NCBI RefSeq assembly: GCF_018305005.1
Contig: NZ_JAGQEG010000008.1
Location: 16,832-80,831 of the forward strand
Source of the DNA: Collimonas silvisoli
GTDB taxonomy: Bacteria; Pseudomonadota; Gammaproteobacteria; Burkholderiales; Burkholderiaceae_D
DNA length: 64,000 nt
Reading direction: 5' to 3'
Part shown: positions 25,501 through 34,887 of the stretch, in pieces
How positions within the stretch are numbered: position 1 is the stretch's first letter
How the letters are laid out: each line of letters starts with the position of its first letter
Program-made: the position numbers and the translations under genes
The notes under the pieces: model-generated
The model's database searches: none
Seen by the model: the letters and a program-made list of their open reading frames with translations, nothing else
What the model was told of the DNA's origin: nothing

Positions 25501-26484
25501 TTACGGTGTTTTTTTGCGCGCTGCCGATTTTTTTGCCGGCGCCGCATCCAAGGGCGCAAGGATGGATAGCGTCGCGTTCACCGGCTCCTGCAAAACGCGC
25601 ACTTCCTCATGCAGCCAGCTGCGCAATTTTTGCAACGGCGCCCAATCGCCCAATGCAGGGGGATAGACCAGGAAATAAGTAGCGTAATCGGCGTCCGGCG
25701 CCAGCCTTTGTTCGGACAGCCGCACCAGCAAGCCGTCGCGCAAGGCGTCTGCCACCATGAACTCGCGCCCCAGCGCGATTCCCAAGCCTTGTTCGGCGGC
25801 TTGCAGCATGATGCCGGCGTCGTTGAAGCTGGCCACGGGATTGGTTTTCAAGGTAAGCCCGGCTTGACTGAACCAGAGATCCCACAACTCGGCGTCGCCC
25901 AGCAAGGCTTCGTGCGCCAGCGCGGCCACGCCGCCGCCCTGCAAGCGGCGCGCTGTAGCCGGCGAAGCCACCACCACCAAGGGACTGTCGAACAGACGTT
26001 CGTCGCTCAGCCCCATCCAGCCGCCGCGCCCCTGCCGTAGCGCCACGTGAAAACCGTCACGCTGCAAATCCATCACTTGCTGCGAAGAGTGCAGCTCCAG
26101 CGCGATGTCGGGATGACGCTCGCGCCAGCGCTGCATGCGCGGCAACAGCCAACGCTGCAAGAAAGACGGCATCACCGTCAGCCGCAGCCGTTGCGCAGTA
26201 CCGGTCGCGGTGGCGGCGGCTGCCAGCACGCCGGCGTCCAACTGGGCCAATGCCGACTCGACACTGCACAGCAGCGCCTGCCCCGCTTCGTTGAGTACGA
26301 TGCGGCGGCCGCGCCGCTCAAACAAGGCGAAGCCAAGCTGCTGTTCAAGCACGCCGATCTGCTGGCTGACAGCGCTGTGGGTGAGGTGCATTTCGAGCGC
26401 GGTGGCGCGCAAATTCTGCGAGAGCGCCGCGCTGCGGAAGACGGGAAGGGTATGGAGTGGGAGTCGGCTCATGCTGGTAAGCAT
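25501..26484 (-). CDS. LysR-family transcriptional regulator (GcvA-like)
   Basis: A 327-residue LysR regulator. The N-terminal helix-turn-helix (about 10-68) includes NLRATALEMHLTHSAVSQQI; the effector domain has the GcvA-like LHSSQQVMDLQRDGFHVALRQG and AAEQGLGIALGREFMVADAL. The last 25 residues are Lys/Ala/Pro-rich (PAKKSAARKKTP), an added basic tail. It is divergent from the DUF1127 gene, 103 bases away, and convergent with the hydrolase. Confidence 0.92.
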   Translation of the reverse strand: MLTSMSRLPLHTLPVFRSAALSQNLRATALEMHLTHSAVSQQIGVLEQQLGFALFERRGRRIVLNEAGQALLCSVESALAQLDAGVLAAAATATGTAQRLRLTVMPSFLQRWLLPRMQRWRERHPDIALELHSSQQVMDLQRDGFHVALRQGRGGWMGLSDERLFDSPLVVVASPATARRLQGGGVAALAHEALLGDAELWDLWFSQAGLTLKTNPVASFNDAGIMLQAAEQGLGIALGREFMVADALRDGLLVRLSEQRLAPDADYATYFLVYPPALGDWAPLQKLRSWLHEEVRVLQEPVNATLSILAPLDAAPAKKSAARKKTP

Positions 26485-26587
26485 AGCTGACCAAGATGGT
26501 TAGAACAAGTCGTTTCCCTAAGTCGCCTTGGTTGGATATTCTGACCAGTATAGAAAACGTTCCCGATAATCAACTTGTGAGGCTGCC

Positions 26588-26836
26588 ATGAACTGCGTAT
26601 CGACACCCAACCAAATCGCTACAACATTGCCACGTCCGCAAAGTCTGCTGGGCGACGTTTTACAGGCCGTCAAGAACAACTGGTGGCGGCAACGCCTGAT
26701 CCCGGCGCAACCGGCAGCAACACAGCCAGGGCATCTGCTGGATACCCGCGAGATGAACGATCACCTGTTGCGCGACATCGGCTATCTCGACTCCCTGCCG
26801 CCACGCGAATACGGGCAGCGCGATGCGCATTATTGA
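26588..26836 (+). CDS. DUF1127 small protein
   Basis: An 82-residue protein whose C-terminal half has the YjiS-type DUF1127 pattern: a tail with MNDHLLRDIGYLDSLPPREY. Arg-rich members of this family act in phosphate, carbon or RNA-related regulation in alphaproteobacteria; in betaproteobacteria the role is open. It is divergent from a LysR gene that may control it. The ATG follows GAGGCTGCC, a plausible ribosome binding site. Confidence 0.8.
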   Translation: MNCVSTPNQIATTLPRPQSLLGDVLQAVKNNWWRQRLIPAQPAATQPGHLLDTREMNDHLLRDIGYLDSLPPREYGQRDAHY

Positions 26837-26879
26837 AACTGGATGCTGCGCCGGCAGGGAGCATATGCAGTCCTCCATT

Positions 26880-27791
26880 TCAATCGATAAATCCGCGTGC
26901 TCCCTGCATGCCCCCGGTATGCACCGCGAGCACCCGCTCATCGGCACCGAAGGCGTGCGCCAGCTGTATTTTTCTGAGGGCGTGAAATAACTTTCCGGTG
27001 TAAACCGGTTCTATCGGCAAGGCAAATTCCTGCGAAAAATCGCGGCAGAACCGGCGCAGCTCAGGCGGCGCTTTGCCGTAGCCGCCGTGATGTGCATCGG
27101 TGATCAGTTCGTAGTTTTGATAGGCGGGATAGCCGGCTTCTTGCAGCAAGCGGGCAATCTCTTGATGCAGATAATCGGCATTCTTCAAAACGGCGATACC
27201 GATCACCCGGCTGCGGCCTTGCAAACCCGCCAAAATACCGGCCAACGTAGCGCCGGTGCCGCAAGCGACCATGATTACTTCGGGAATGAAGGGCAATTCC
27301 GCAGCCAGTTCGTCCGCCAGCTCGGCAACACCGCGCAAGGCCGCCGGCGCGCTGCCGCCTTCCGGCAGCCAGACGTGGCTATCGTCGTCGACAGCCAAGT
27401 GCCGGCGCCAGGCATGCGGGTCTTCACGCAACTGGCGGTAGTCCTCACGCGATACGAACCGGATCTGCATGCCCAGGCGTCGGCAATCGTCCAGCGTGGC
27501 GCTCTCCAGCCCGGCCGCGCCACGCACCAATCCTGTAGTCGGCCAGCCGCCCAAGGCCCCGGCATGAGCCAGCGCATGCAAATGATTGGACCACGGGCCG
27601 CCCATGGTCACTAATGATTTTTGCCCCTGCAACGCCAGCAGCGGATATTTGAGCTTGCGGAATTTATTGCCGGATACCTCGGCGTGCAGCAGATCGTCAC
27701 GTTTTACCCAGATATCGCGCCCCAGGAAAGACGCGCTTTCCAGGTGCTGGCAGGGCGAAGACAAGCTGGAGAACAGGAAGGACATGGGCAT
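26880..27791 (-). CDS. PLP-dependent ACC deaminase/D-cysteine desulfhydrase-family enzyme
   Basis: A 303-residue fold-type II PLP enzyme. The cofactor Lys is Lys43 in VSGNKFRKLKYPL; MGGPWSNHLHALAHAG follows, and the phosphate-binding loop is ACGTGATLAG. This arrangement is that of 1-aminocyclopropane-1-carboxylate deaminase and D-cysteine desulfhydrase homologues. The true substrate cannot be told without checking the residues that separate the two. It lies 23 bases after the flavin oxidoreductase and may be co-transcribed with it. Confidence 0.85.
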   Translation of the reverse strand: MPMSFLFSSLSSPCQHLESASFLGRDIWVKRDDLLHAEVSGNKFRKLKYPLLALQGQKSLVTMGGPWSNHLHALAHAGALGGWPTTGLVRGAAGLESATLDDCRRLGMQIRFVSREDYRQLREDPHAWRRHLAVDDDSHVWLPEGGSAPAALRGVAELADELAAELPFIPEVIMVACGTGATLAGILAGLQGRSRVIGIAVLKNADYLHQEIARLLQEAGYPAYQNYELITDAHHGGYGKAPPELRRFCRDFSQEFALPIEPVYTGKLFHALRKIQLAHAFGADERVLAVHTGGMQGARGFID

Positions 27792-27814
27792 GCGCGTCGA
27801 ACCGATACCGATGT

Positions 27815-28828
27815 CTAAATGCGTTCCACGCTGCGCGCAACGTCGGCGATGATTTCATAGGAATGCAGCCGCGCCTGATGCTCGAACACATCCGACACGA
27901 TCATCAATTCATCCGCGCCGGTACGCAGCAGGAATCGTTCCAGCTCCTCGCGCACGGTTGCCGGCGAGCCGATGATCGAACATGCCAGCATGTGCGAAGC
28001 CTGCGCCTTTTCCAGCGGCGACCAATAAGTTTCGATATCGTCGATAGGCGGCTTGCTCAGGCCGCGTACGCCGCGATGCATGTCGGTGAACGACATTTGC
28101 TGGGTAGTCGCCAGACGGCGCGCTTCGGCGTCGGTATCGGCGGCAATGATATTCACGCCCACCATCGCATGCGGCTTGACCTGCTGTTCGGACGGCTTGA
28201 ATTGGGCGCGATACAGTTGCAGCGCCATTTCCAGCGAATCCGGCGCGAAATGCGAAGCGAAGGCGTAGGGCAGGCCGAGCTCGGCGGCCAGACGAGAGCC
28301 GAAAGTACTCGATCCCAGAATCCACAGCGGCACCTTGCTGCCATGGCCCGGCACGGCGACGATACGCTGATCCGGCTCAGCCGGCGCGAGGAAGGCTTGC
28401 AGTTCCAGCACATCCTGCGGAAACGACTCGGCGCTGGCCGGATCGCGCCGCAGCGCCCGGGTGGTGATCTGATCGGTGCCGGGCGCGCGCCCCAGGCCGA
28501 GATCGATACGGCCGGGAAACAGCGCGGCGAGCGTACCGAACTGCTCGGCAATCACCAGCGGCGCATGGTTCGGCAACATGACGCCGCCGGCGCCCACCCG
28601 TATGGTGCTGGTGCCGGCGGCGACATGGCCTATCGCCACCGCAGTGGCGGCGCTGGCGATGCCGCGCATATTGTGATGTTCCGCCATCCAGAAGCGGCGA
28701 TAGTTCCAGCCCTCGGCGTGCTGCGCCAGATCGCGCGCATGGTCGAGCGCGGTGCGCGCATCGCCGCCTTGGCGGATACGGACCAGGTCCAGAATTGAAA
28801 TTGGGATCACAGGGACTTCCTTGCTCAA
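27815..28828 (-). CDS. LLM-class flavin-dependent oxidoreductase
   Basis: A 337-residue luciferase-like (LLM) protein of the MsnO8/alkanal-monooxygenase-like group: [14 protein letters not shown] at the start, [23 protein letters not shown] and [16 protein letters not shown]. Such proteins use FMN or F420; this clade uses FMN. Substrate unknown. Probably the first gene of a two-gene operon with the PLP enzyme. Confidence 0.9.
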   Translation of the reverse strand: MSKEVPVIPISILDLVRIRQGGDARTALDHARDLAQHAEGWNYRRFWMAEHHNMRGIASAATAVAIGHVAAGTSTIRVGAGGVMLPNHAPLVIAEQFGTLAALFPGRIDLGLGRAPGTDQITTRALRRDPASAESFPQDVLELQAFLAPAEPDQRIVAVPGHGSKVPLWILGSSTFGSRLAAELGLPYAFASHFAPDSLEMALQLYRAQFKPSEQQVKPHAMVGVNIIAADTDAEARRLATTQQMSFTDMHRGVRGLSKPPIDDIETYWSPLEKAQASHMLACSIIGSPATVREELERFLLRTGADELMIVSDVFEHQARLHSYEIIADVARSVERI

Positions 28829-29052
28829 CTATTTGTGCGGTTTTCGAGTATATCCGCAGCGCTTTAAGCCTGCTGGCGGCGTGCCGTTTTGCCGTTCGTG
28901 AGCGAATTCGGCCGTCTCGGAGGCCGTGGGCGATGCCTTTGGAGTAAACTTGGCGGCAATTCCTCGGTAATAGCGCCAATCTGCAGATGCCTGGCTCGGC
29001 AAGCTGGCTGACTATGCCTTTGCCCCGATCCGAGGCCAACGTCTCGATTTAT

Positions 29053-29104
29053 CCTTGCGACTTAACCTTGCGATTCAATTTTGCGATTCAACTTTGATAA
29101 CTGA
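29053..29104. repeat. 13-base tandem repeat just upstream of the HAD gene
   Basis: Four consecutive 13-base units: CCTTGCGACTTAA, CCTTGCGATTCAA, TTTTGCGATTCAA and a diverged CTTTGATAACTGA. The array ends six bases before the HAD ATG, so it is in the leader or over the promoter. Confidence 0.8.
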
Positions 29105-29110
29105 CGCTTT

Positions 29111-29590
29111 ATGAAAATTCTTTATCTGGACTACAACGGCGTTTTGCACGACGCCAAGGTAATCCGCAACCGCCAGCGCGGCCTGTACATCGCCACTCCC
29201 GACCGTGCATTCTTTGAATGGATGCCGATCCTGGAACAATTGCTGGAGCCCTACCCGGAAGTCAAAATCGTCTTGTCCACCAGCTGGATCAGGGCGCTGG
29301 GATTCGACGCCACCAGACAGGAACTCACGGAGAGCTTGCGCGAGCGTGTGATCGGCTCCACTTTCCATCATCCCAAGTTGACGCCGGCAGAGTTCGACAC
29401 CATGCCGCGCGGCATGCAGGTCTGGCGCGATGTCGAACGCCGCAAGCCGACCAGCTGGCTGGCGCTGGACGACGACGCCTTCGGCTGGCCGGCAGCCTGC
29501 CGTAACCATCTATTGGAAACCAAAGGCAACCTGGGCTTGAGCGATCCGCCCACACAGGATGCGCTGAAAAAAATGCTGGCGGCACTTTAA
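29111..29590 (+). CDS. HAD-like protein with altered catalytic motif
   Basis: A 159-residue protein of the HAD-domain group that is related to short phosphatase-like proteins: YLDYNGVLHD (motif I), IVLSTSWIRALGF (motif II) and WLALDDDAFGWP (motif IV). In motif I the second Asp is Asn (DxN in place of DxD), which would remove the usual acid/base residue. Motif II Ser/Thr and motif IV acids are kept. So it may bind a phosphate compound without hydrolysing it well. Next gene follows 40 bases later on the same strand. Confidence 0.75.
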   Translation: MKILYLDYNGVLHDAKVIRNRQRGLYIATPDRAFFEWMPILEQLLEPYPEVKIVLSTSWIRALGFDATRQELTESLRERVIGSTFHHPKLTPAEFDTMPRGMQVWRDVERRKPTSWLALDDDAFGWPAACRNHLLETKGNLGLSDPPTQDALKKMLAAL

Positions 29591-29630
29591 GCGGAAAATC
29601 GAAAACGGGCAGGCGGCACAGGAGAGACAG

Positions 29631-30500
29631 ATGCGGCGCAATCACCACTTATTGATCATCGATCCGCAAAACGATTTTTGCGATCTGCCGGCCGCTTATC
29701 TGCCGCCGGATCCGGCCAACGGCGGCAATGCCGCGCCATCGCTGCCGGTGCCGGGCGCCCACGCCGACATGCTGCGCGTGGCAGACCTGATTCAACGCGG
29801 CGGCGCAGGCATCAGCGAAATCAGCGTCACGCTCGATTCGCATCACCGGCTAGATATCGCCCATCCCGGTTTCTGGATCAGCGCGGCCGGCGGCGAGGTC
29901 ACGCCGTTTACCCAAATCTCGGCAGCCGAGGTACGCGCCGGCGCTTATCTGCCGCGCTTGCCCGCAGCCCTGCCGCGAGTATTGGCATACCTGGATCAAC
30001 TGGAAGCGGCAGGGCGTTACCGGCTGATGGTGTGGCCGGTCCATTGCGAGATCGGCTCATGGGGGCACAACGTCCACGCCGAGGTGCGGCGCGCCTACAA
30101 CCGCTGGGAAGAACACACCCTGCGCAGCGTCAATAAAATCAGCAAAGGCAGCAATCCGTGGACCGAGCACTATTCCGCGGTGCAAGCCGAAGTGCCCGAT
30201 CCGGACGATAAGCTGACGCAATCGAACCAGGCCTTTCTCGACAGCCTGGCCAAGGCCGACCGCGTCTACATCACCGGTGAAGCCGGCAGCCATTGCGTGA
30301 AAGCGACGACAGAACACATTGCTGACTATTTCGGCCCGCAGCAGATGGCGAAACTGGTGCTGGTCACCGACTGCATGAGTCCGGTGAGCGGGTTCGAGCA
30401 GCAGTATCGGGAATTTGTCCGGGATATGGCGGCGCGCGGGGCACGCACCGCAAATGCAGCGGATGTGTTGCTGGAACTGTTGGATAACGCGGGCAATTGA
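29631..30500 (+). CDS. Nicotinamidase-like cysteine hydrolase (isochorismatase fold)
   Basis: A 289-residue cysteine hydrolase: IIDPQNDFCDLPAAYL with the first catalytic Asp, TLDSHHRLDIAHP, MVWPVHCEIGSWGHNV and the Cys in GEAGSHCVKATTEHI. It is longer than typical nicotinamidases (about 210) because of insertions. Hydrolysis of an amide is likely; nicotinamide itself is only one possibility. Follows the HAD gene closely, so perhaps one transcript. Confidence 0.82.
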   Translation: MRRNHHLLIIDPQNDFCDLPAAYLPPDPANGGNAAPSLPVPGAHADMLRVADLIQRGGAGISEISVTLDSHHRLDIAHPGFWISAAGGEVTPFTQISAAEVRAGAYLPRLPAALPRVLAYLDQLEAAGRYRLMVWPVHCEIGSWGHNVHAEVRRAYNRWEEHTLRSVNKISKGSNPWTEHYSAVQAEVPDPDDKLTQSNQAFLDSLAKADRVYITGEAGSHCVKATTEHIADYFGPQQMAKLVLVTDCMSPVSGFEQQYREFVRDMAARGARTANAADVLLELLDNAGN

Positions 30501-30532
30501 CGTGACCTTAGCCCGCGCTAGTTAACCCCAGC

Positions 30533-31318
30533 TTACAGACTCACCGTGAAATAACTGACCCCGAGTCCGGATTTTTTGAGGAAATCGAAAACCGAATCGG
30601 CGGTGACAGTCTCGATCCTGTCGCTGAAACGTTTGTCATTCGGATGATCGTCAAATGCAATATTGGCCTTGAACATGCGGGCGCCAAGCCGTGTCATCGG
30701 GCCGATATTCAGCGTAGACGGTTCATATCCCTTGAACTTGAGCCATGCCTGGGCTTGCTCGCGGTTTTTTATTTGCGGCTCCATCGCCAGCGCCAGCGTT
30801 TCCAGCACCCATTGGTTCGATTGCTGATACTTGTTGCCCCAGGCATAAGCCAGCATGCTGTATTGCGGAATGTATTCGGTTAACACCTGTTCCGGATTCT
30901 TCAGCACCGCCAATATCCGCTTTTGCACATCGGGTGCGGGCACCGCGATGGCGTCCTCGAATTTGAACGGATCGTCGAGGAAAAACTGCCCCATTCCCTG
31001 TTCAAAAATATTACTGACCGCGGTGCCGCACTCGTTCAGTTTATGCACGATATTCCAGGTCGCTCCGTCCCTGTAGGCAAAAGCGATGTGCGAATAATGC
31101 TGCCCATATTTGCTGAGATCCTGGCCGACACGGCCGATGATCACCACATCCGCGCCGCTGGCATTAAGTTGCTCGACGGTTTTCACCGCCAGCGCCAGCC
31201 CTTGCGTCACCATGGTGGCCATTGGTGATTTTTGCTCGCAAGCCTGGCCGGCATGAACGAGACCGGGGGCTAAAAAACACAAACTAGCCGTAGCCGCGAG
31301 CAGATATCTTTTATGCAT
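30533..31318 (-). CDS. DUF2145 exported protein
   Basis: A 261-residue protein with a cleavable signal peptide (MHKRYLLAATASLCFLAPGLVHA). The mature part matches DUF2145: IIGRVGQDLSKYGQHYSHIAFAY, then LNECGTAVSNIFEQG and FKFEDAIAVPAPDVQ. The His and Cys near the start recall NlpC/P60-like cysteine peptidases, but I cannot prove this. Paired with the following small exported protein gene, as in other Burkholderiales. Confidence 0.8.
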   Translation of the reverse strand: MHKRYLLAATASLCFLAPGLVHAGQACEQKSPMATMVTQGLALAVKTVEQLNASGADVVIIGRVGQDLSKYGQHYSHIAFAYRDGATWNIVHKLNECGTAVSNIFEQGMGQFFLDDPFKFEDAIAVPAPDVQKRILAVLKNPEQVLTEYIPQYSMLAYAWGNKYQQSNQWVLETLALAMEPQIKNREQAQAWLKFKGYEPSTLNIGPMTRLGARMFKANIAFDDHPNDKRFSDRIETVTADSVFDFLKKSGLGVSYFTVSL

Positions 31319-31369
31319 GGTGCGCTTTCATGAAAATTTTGTGGGGATCACCGCAGCAGCTGGCAAGAG

Positions 31370-31780
31370 TTACGATATCTTCTTACTTTTCATCAGCGAC
31401 TTGCCAAGCTCGCTAGGGATAATCGCCAGAACTCGCCCCGCACTGACCAGCAACATGCCGGCCGAGCTCGCGGTGACGCTGATGACTTCACCCACGCTGA
31501 CCGATACCGCACCGCTGGCGTTGGCCGTAACAGTGACCGAACCGCGCACGCCGGTGCCGACTTTTTCCAGCACGTAGAGCATGCCGTTGCCAGAGGCTTC
31601 GACGCCCTTGACCAGATATTCGCCGCCTTCAGAAATGAAATAAGCAGGAGCCACCACCGAAGCAACGACCGATATCGCCGACATATCGCTCACGGTGGAT
31701 TGCGCAAAACTCTGGTTGGCGACCAAGGCGCCGCACAAAGAAAGCGCAACGGCGACACGACGCAGGGTCAGATTTTTCAT
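31370..31780 (-). CDS. Small exported Gly/Ser/Val-rich protein
   Basis: A 136-residue protein with a signal peptide (MKNLTLRRVAVALSLCGALV, cleaved near NQSFAQS) and a mature part rich in Val, Ser, Gly and Ala with alternating pattern (SVTVTANASGAVSVSVGEVI), ending in KSLMKSKKIS. No family recognised beyond its frequent pairing with DUF2145 proteins. It is upstream of the DUF2145 gene on the same strand, 51 bases apart. Confidence 0.7.
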   Translation of the reverse strand: MKNLTLRRVAVALSLCGALVANQSFAQSTVSDMSAISVVASVVAPAYFISEGGEYLVKGVEASGNGMLYVLEKVGTGVRGSVTVTANASGAVSVSVGEVISVTASSAGMLLVSAGRVLAIIPSELGKSLMKSKKIS

Positions 31781-31916
31781 ATTATTTTTCCTAAAAATAG
31801 GGTGATTGGAATTCGGCTATGCCCGGTTGATCGCTTCATTAAACGATGAACAGACTGTAACAAAAGTATTGATTATTTCAAATAAGTAATGGAAAGAATC
31901 ATATATTGCTTATTAA

Positions 31917-31935
31917 AGTATTGAAATACAATACT
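31917..31935. promoter_or_regulatory. Operator-like dyad upstream of the XRE regulator
   Basis: A perfect inverted repeat AGTATTG-AAATA-CAATACT, 30 bases upstream of the regulator ATG in AT-rich DNA between two divergent genes. A further AGTATTGAT occurs at 31865. Autoregulation by the XRE protein is a fair guess. Confidence 0.45.
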
Positions 31936-31965
31936 GTTTCACATAGCAAAATCGGCGAGGAAAAC

Positions 31966-32703
31966 ATGGCGCAAGCAGAAGCCTTGGTCGGAGCGCTAAA
32001 GAATGTGCTGAAAGCGCGCGGCGTCACTTATGCCCAACTGGCGAAAAGCCTGGGATTGAGCGAGGCAAGCGTCAAGCGCGTATTTGCGGCGAAAAGCTTC
32101 ACGCTCGGACGTTTCGATCAGATATGCGCGCTGCTGGGCATACAAATCAGCGACCTGGCGCGCATGATCTCGCATGAATCGGCAACCCCGTCGCAATTAT
32201 CCCAGGAGCAGGAAAACAAGCTGGTGTCCGATCCCAAATTACTGCTGATCGCGGTGCATGCGCTGAATCACTGGTCGCTGGAAGAAATCCTGGAGGTCTT
32301 CGATTTTTCCAAGGCCGAATGCATACGGCTGCTCGCGCGCCTGGACAAGCTTGGCATCATCGATCTGATGCCCAACAATAAAATACGCGTGCGCGTGGCG
32401 CCGGACTTTACCTGGCTGCCGGGCGGGCCGATACAGCAATATTTTCGCGCACAGCTAAGGAATGATTTTTTCAATTCGCGCTTCGACCGTGACGGCGAAA
32501 AAATGACGATGGTCAGCGGCATGCTGTCGCGGGCCAGCAACGCAATCGTCCAAGACCACATGCGCCGTTTGAGCGCAGAATTTTCAGCGCTGCATCATCA
32601 GGATTTGAGTTTGCCTTTTTCTGAACGGTTTGGCACCAGCCTGATTCTGGCGGTACGGCCCTGGTCTCCTGAAGCATTTGTAAAGTTCCAGAAAAAGCCG
32701 TGA
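31966..32703 (+). CDS. XRE-family (Cro/CI) transcriptional regulator
   Basis: A 245-residue regulator from ATG 31966, preceded by GAGGAAAAC; an in-frame ATG at 31906 lacks such a site. The helix-turn-helix (about 8-60) includes VTYAQLAKSLGLSEASVKRVF. The C-terminal two thirds carry a second, winged-helix-like region (WSLEEILEVFDFSKAECIRLL) and a conserved end. It is divergent from the DUF2145 pair. The signal sensed is unknown. Confidence 0.85.
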   Translation: MAQAEALVGALKNVLKARGVTYAQLAKSLGLSEASVKRVFAAKSFTLGRFDQICALLGIQISDLARMISHESATPSQLSQEQENKLVSDPKLLLIAVHALNHWSLEEILEVFDFSKAECIRLLARLDKLGIIDLMPNNKIRVRVAPDFTWLPGGPIQQYFRAQLRNDFFNSRFDRDGEKMTMVSGMLSRASNAIVQDHMRRLSAEFSALHHQDLSLPFSERFGTSLILAVRPWSPEAFVKFQKKP

Positions 32704-32790
32704 ATATGAGGCCAATGCTTTTCGCGCCGCAGATGAACGCGCATTGCAACGCGCAACAATAAAAACAGAGACGCTCCCTTATCGCCGGTC

Positions 32791-34674
32791 TTAGATCGTC
32801 CGCAACCCGGCAATGTAGCGATCGATCACAGTCGGCAGCACCGTCAGCGGCACGCCGCCGCTTTTCACCAGCGCGTCATTGAAACCCGCCAGATCGAATT
32901 TGCCGCCCAGCGCCAGTTTCGCCCGTTCGCGCTGGCGCAGGATTTCGTTGTGCCCCATCTTGTAGCCGCAGGCTTGTCCCGGCGACACGCAATAGCGGTC
33001 GATCTCGCTGGTCATGGCGGCGACGCCGCGCCCGGTGTTTTCGCCGAGGAACCGGATCGCCTGCTGGCGCGTCCATTTCATCGCGTGCAGGCCGGTATCG
33101 ACCACCAACCGGCAGGCGCGGAACTGCTGCGCCTGCAGATAACCGATCTGGCTGAACGGATCCGCCGCGTACAGGCCGAACTCATCGACCAGCTGCTCGG
33201 CATACAACGCCCAGCCTTCGATAAAAGCATTGAAGCCCATCAGCGATGCAATCAGCGGCATCTCCGCATGGTGTTCGGCCAGATACGCGCCCTGCCAGGT
33301 GTGGCCCGGAATGCCTTCGTGCGCGGTGAGCGTGGCTATTTCGGATTTCGGCCAGAGCGTGGTCGATTTCAGGTTGATGTAATAAATCGCCGGCCGCGAT
33401 CCATCCAGCGCGGCGAAATTCATATAACCGAGCGGGGCGCCGGCTTCGATATCGGGCGGCACGCGCTTGATCACCAGCGGCGCCTTCAGATCCAGATGCG
33501 AAATTTCCGGCATCAGCGCCCGCACCGCGGCCACCCGCTCGTTGCAGTAGGCGATCAGCTGCTCGCGCCCCTGGTCGTTGTCGGCATAGAAGCGCTTGGG
33601 ATCTTTCGACAGCGCCAGCAGGCGTTCGCCGACCGTGCCCTGCGTGAGTCCCTGCGCCTTGAGGATGGCGTCGATACGCGCCTGCAGCATCTTGTTTTGC
33701 TCCAGCCCGATCGCATGGATTTCTGCGGCGCTACGGGTCGTCGTCGTTCCCAGCTGCAGCGCCCATTCGTAGTACGCTGCGCCATCCGGCAAGCGGTGCA
33801 CGCCGGCGACATCGGTGGCCTTGGCGGTAGCTTTGGCGAAAGTATCGATCTGGCGTTCAAGCGCCGGATACACCAACGTGTTCACCAGCTTGGCCGCGCG
33901 CGCCTCCCATGCGCCGTCGATGCCGAGTTCTTTTGTGCGCCCGGCAATCGAGGTAACCAGCTTCTGCTTCTCGGCCGGAGTGTTCCGATAGTCGCGCAGC
34001 TGGCCGAGCGCGGTGCGGGCAATGAAATCCGGCGGCATGACGCCCTTGCCGGCCTGCTCGGCGATGCGCGCACTTTCCTGATCGAGCAAGCGCGCCATCG
34101 CGGTCACGCGTTCAAGATAGGCTTCGGCGTCGGCGGCGTTGGCGATCTTATGCTGCGAGTCTAGAAATTCGGGCACGGCGGTCAGTGCGCCATTCTGCTG
34201 GGTAACCGGGAATGGCGATGTGCCGCCGTAGAAACCGCTGGCCGCGCCGCCATAGGAAAAGCGCAGGCCGTTGACGCCTTCGGTCGCCGCATAGCGCACG
34301 CTGTCGTAGCGGATTTGCGCATCCGGGCTGAGCTTGGCGCGCTCCAGCGCCGCCATCCGGGCCAGCATCGATTTCACCTGGCCGGCCCACGCGGCGTCGC
34401 CGGCAGGAGAAGCATCCGGCAAACGCGATTTGTGCGCGGAGCGGGCTCCAGAATCGAGTCCCAGCGCGGTCGCCGAGGTTGGCGACAGACGCAGGATTTC
34501 TTCCGAGAAATCGGCTAGCAGGGCAGAAAACCGGGCGTCGGGCGGGAGCGCATCCTTGGCCTCGGCGCGGGCGATGCCAGGTAGTGCGGGTAGTGCGGCA
34601 ACGGCGGTGGCGGACAGTGCGGCCAGCAGCACTTCGCGGCGGGAAAAAGTCTGAGTCGGGGGCGTCTCGTTCAT
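32791..34674 (-). CDS. Exported DUF885 putative zinc peptidase
   Basis: A 627-residue DUF885 protein with a Tat-like signal peptide (SRREVLLAALSATAVAALPA), so exported folded. The metallopeptidase motif is TLTAHEGIPGHTWQ, followed by FIEGWALYAEQL, which together form the likely zinc site of this M32/M3-like group. Typical for family length (about 600). It is divergent from the S41 peptidase gene, 213 bases apart. Substrate unknown; perhaps peptides in the periplasm. Confidence 0.88.
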   Translation of the reverse strand: MNETPPTQTFSRREVLLAALSATAVAALPALPGIARAEAKDALPPDARFSALLADFSEEILRLSPTSATALGLDSGARSAHKSRLPDASPAGDAAWAGQVKSMLARMAALERAKLSPDAQIRYDSVRYAATEGVNGLRFSYGGAASGFYGGTSPFPVTQQNGALTAVPEFLDSQHKIANAADAEAYLERVTAMARLLDQESARIAEQAGKGVMPPDFIARTALGQLRDYRNTPAEKQKLVTSIAGRTKELGIDGAWEARAAKLVNTLVYPALERQIDTFAKATAKATDVAGVHRLPDGAAYYEWALQLGTTTTRSAAEIHAIGLEQNKMLQARIDAILKAQGLTQGTVGERLLALSKDPKRFYADNDQGREQLIAYCNERVAAVRALMPEISHLDLKAPLVIKRVPPDIEAGAPLGYMNFAALDGSRPAIYYINLKSTTLWPKSEIATLTAHEGIPGHTWQGAYLAEHHAEMPLIASLMGFNAFIEGWALYAEQLVDEFGLYAADPFSQIGYLQAQQFRACRLVVDTGLHAMKWTRQQAIRFLGENTGRGVAAMTSEIDRYCVSPGQACGYKMGHNEILRQRERAKLALGGKFDLAGFNDALVKSGGVPLTVLPTVIDRYIAGLRTI

Positions 34675-34887
34675 GGAATCCTTTTTTATTGCTTGAAGAA
34701 AAGAATTTATGCGTTGCTGACCTTATCGCGAGTGGCGGAATGATGTCAACGGAATTTGCGGCTTCGATGAAAGAAGCTGCGGATTGCTTATAGTCGATGC
34801 GAAAAGGTAATCTTCTCGCCAGTTCGGCAAATAGTTATTCTGTGCGGGGACTGATAGAGTTGTACCTAAACTTGCAAGGGAAAATTC

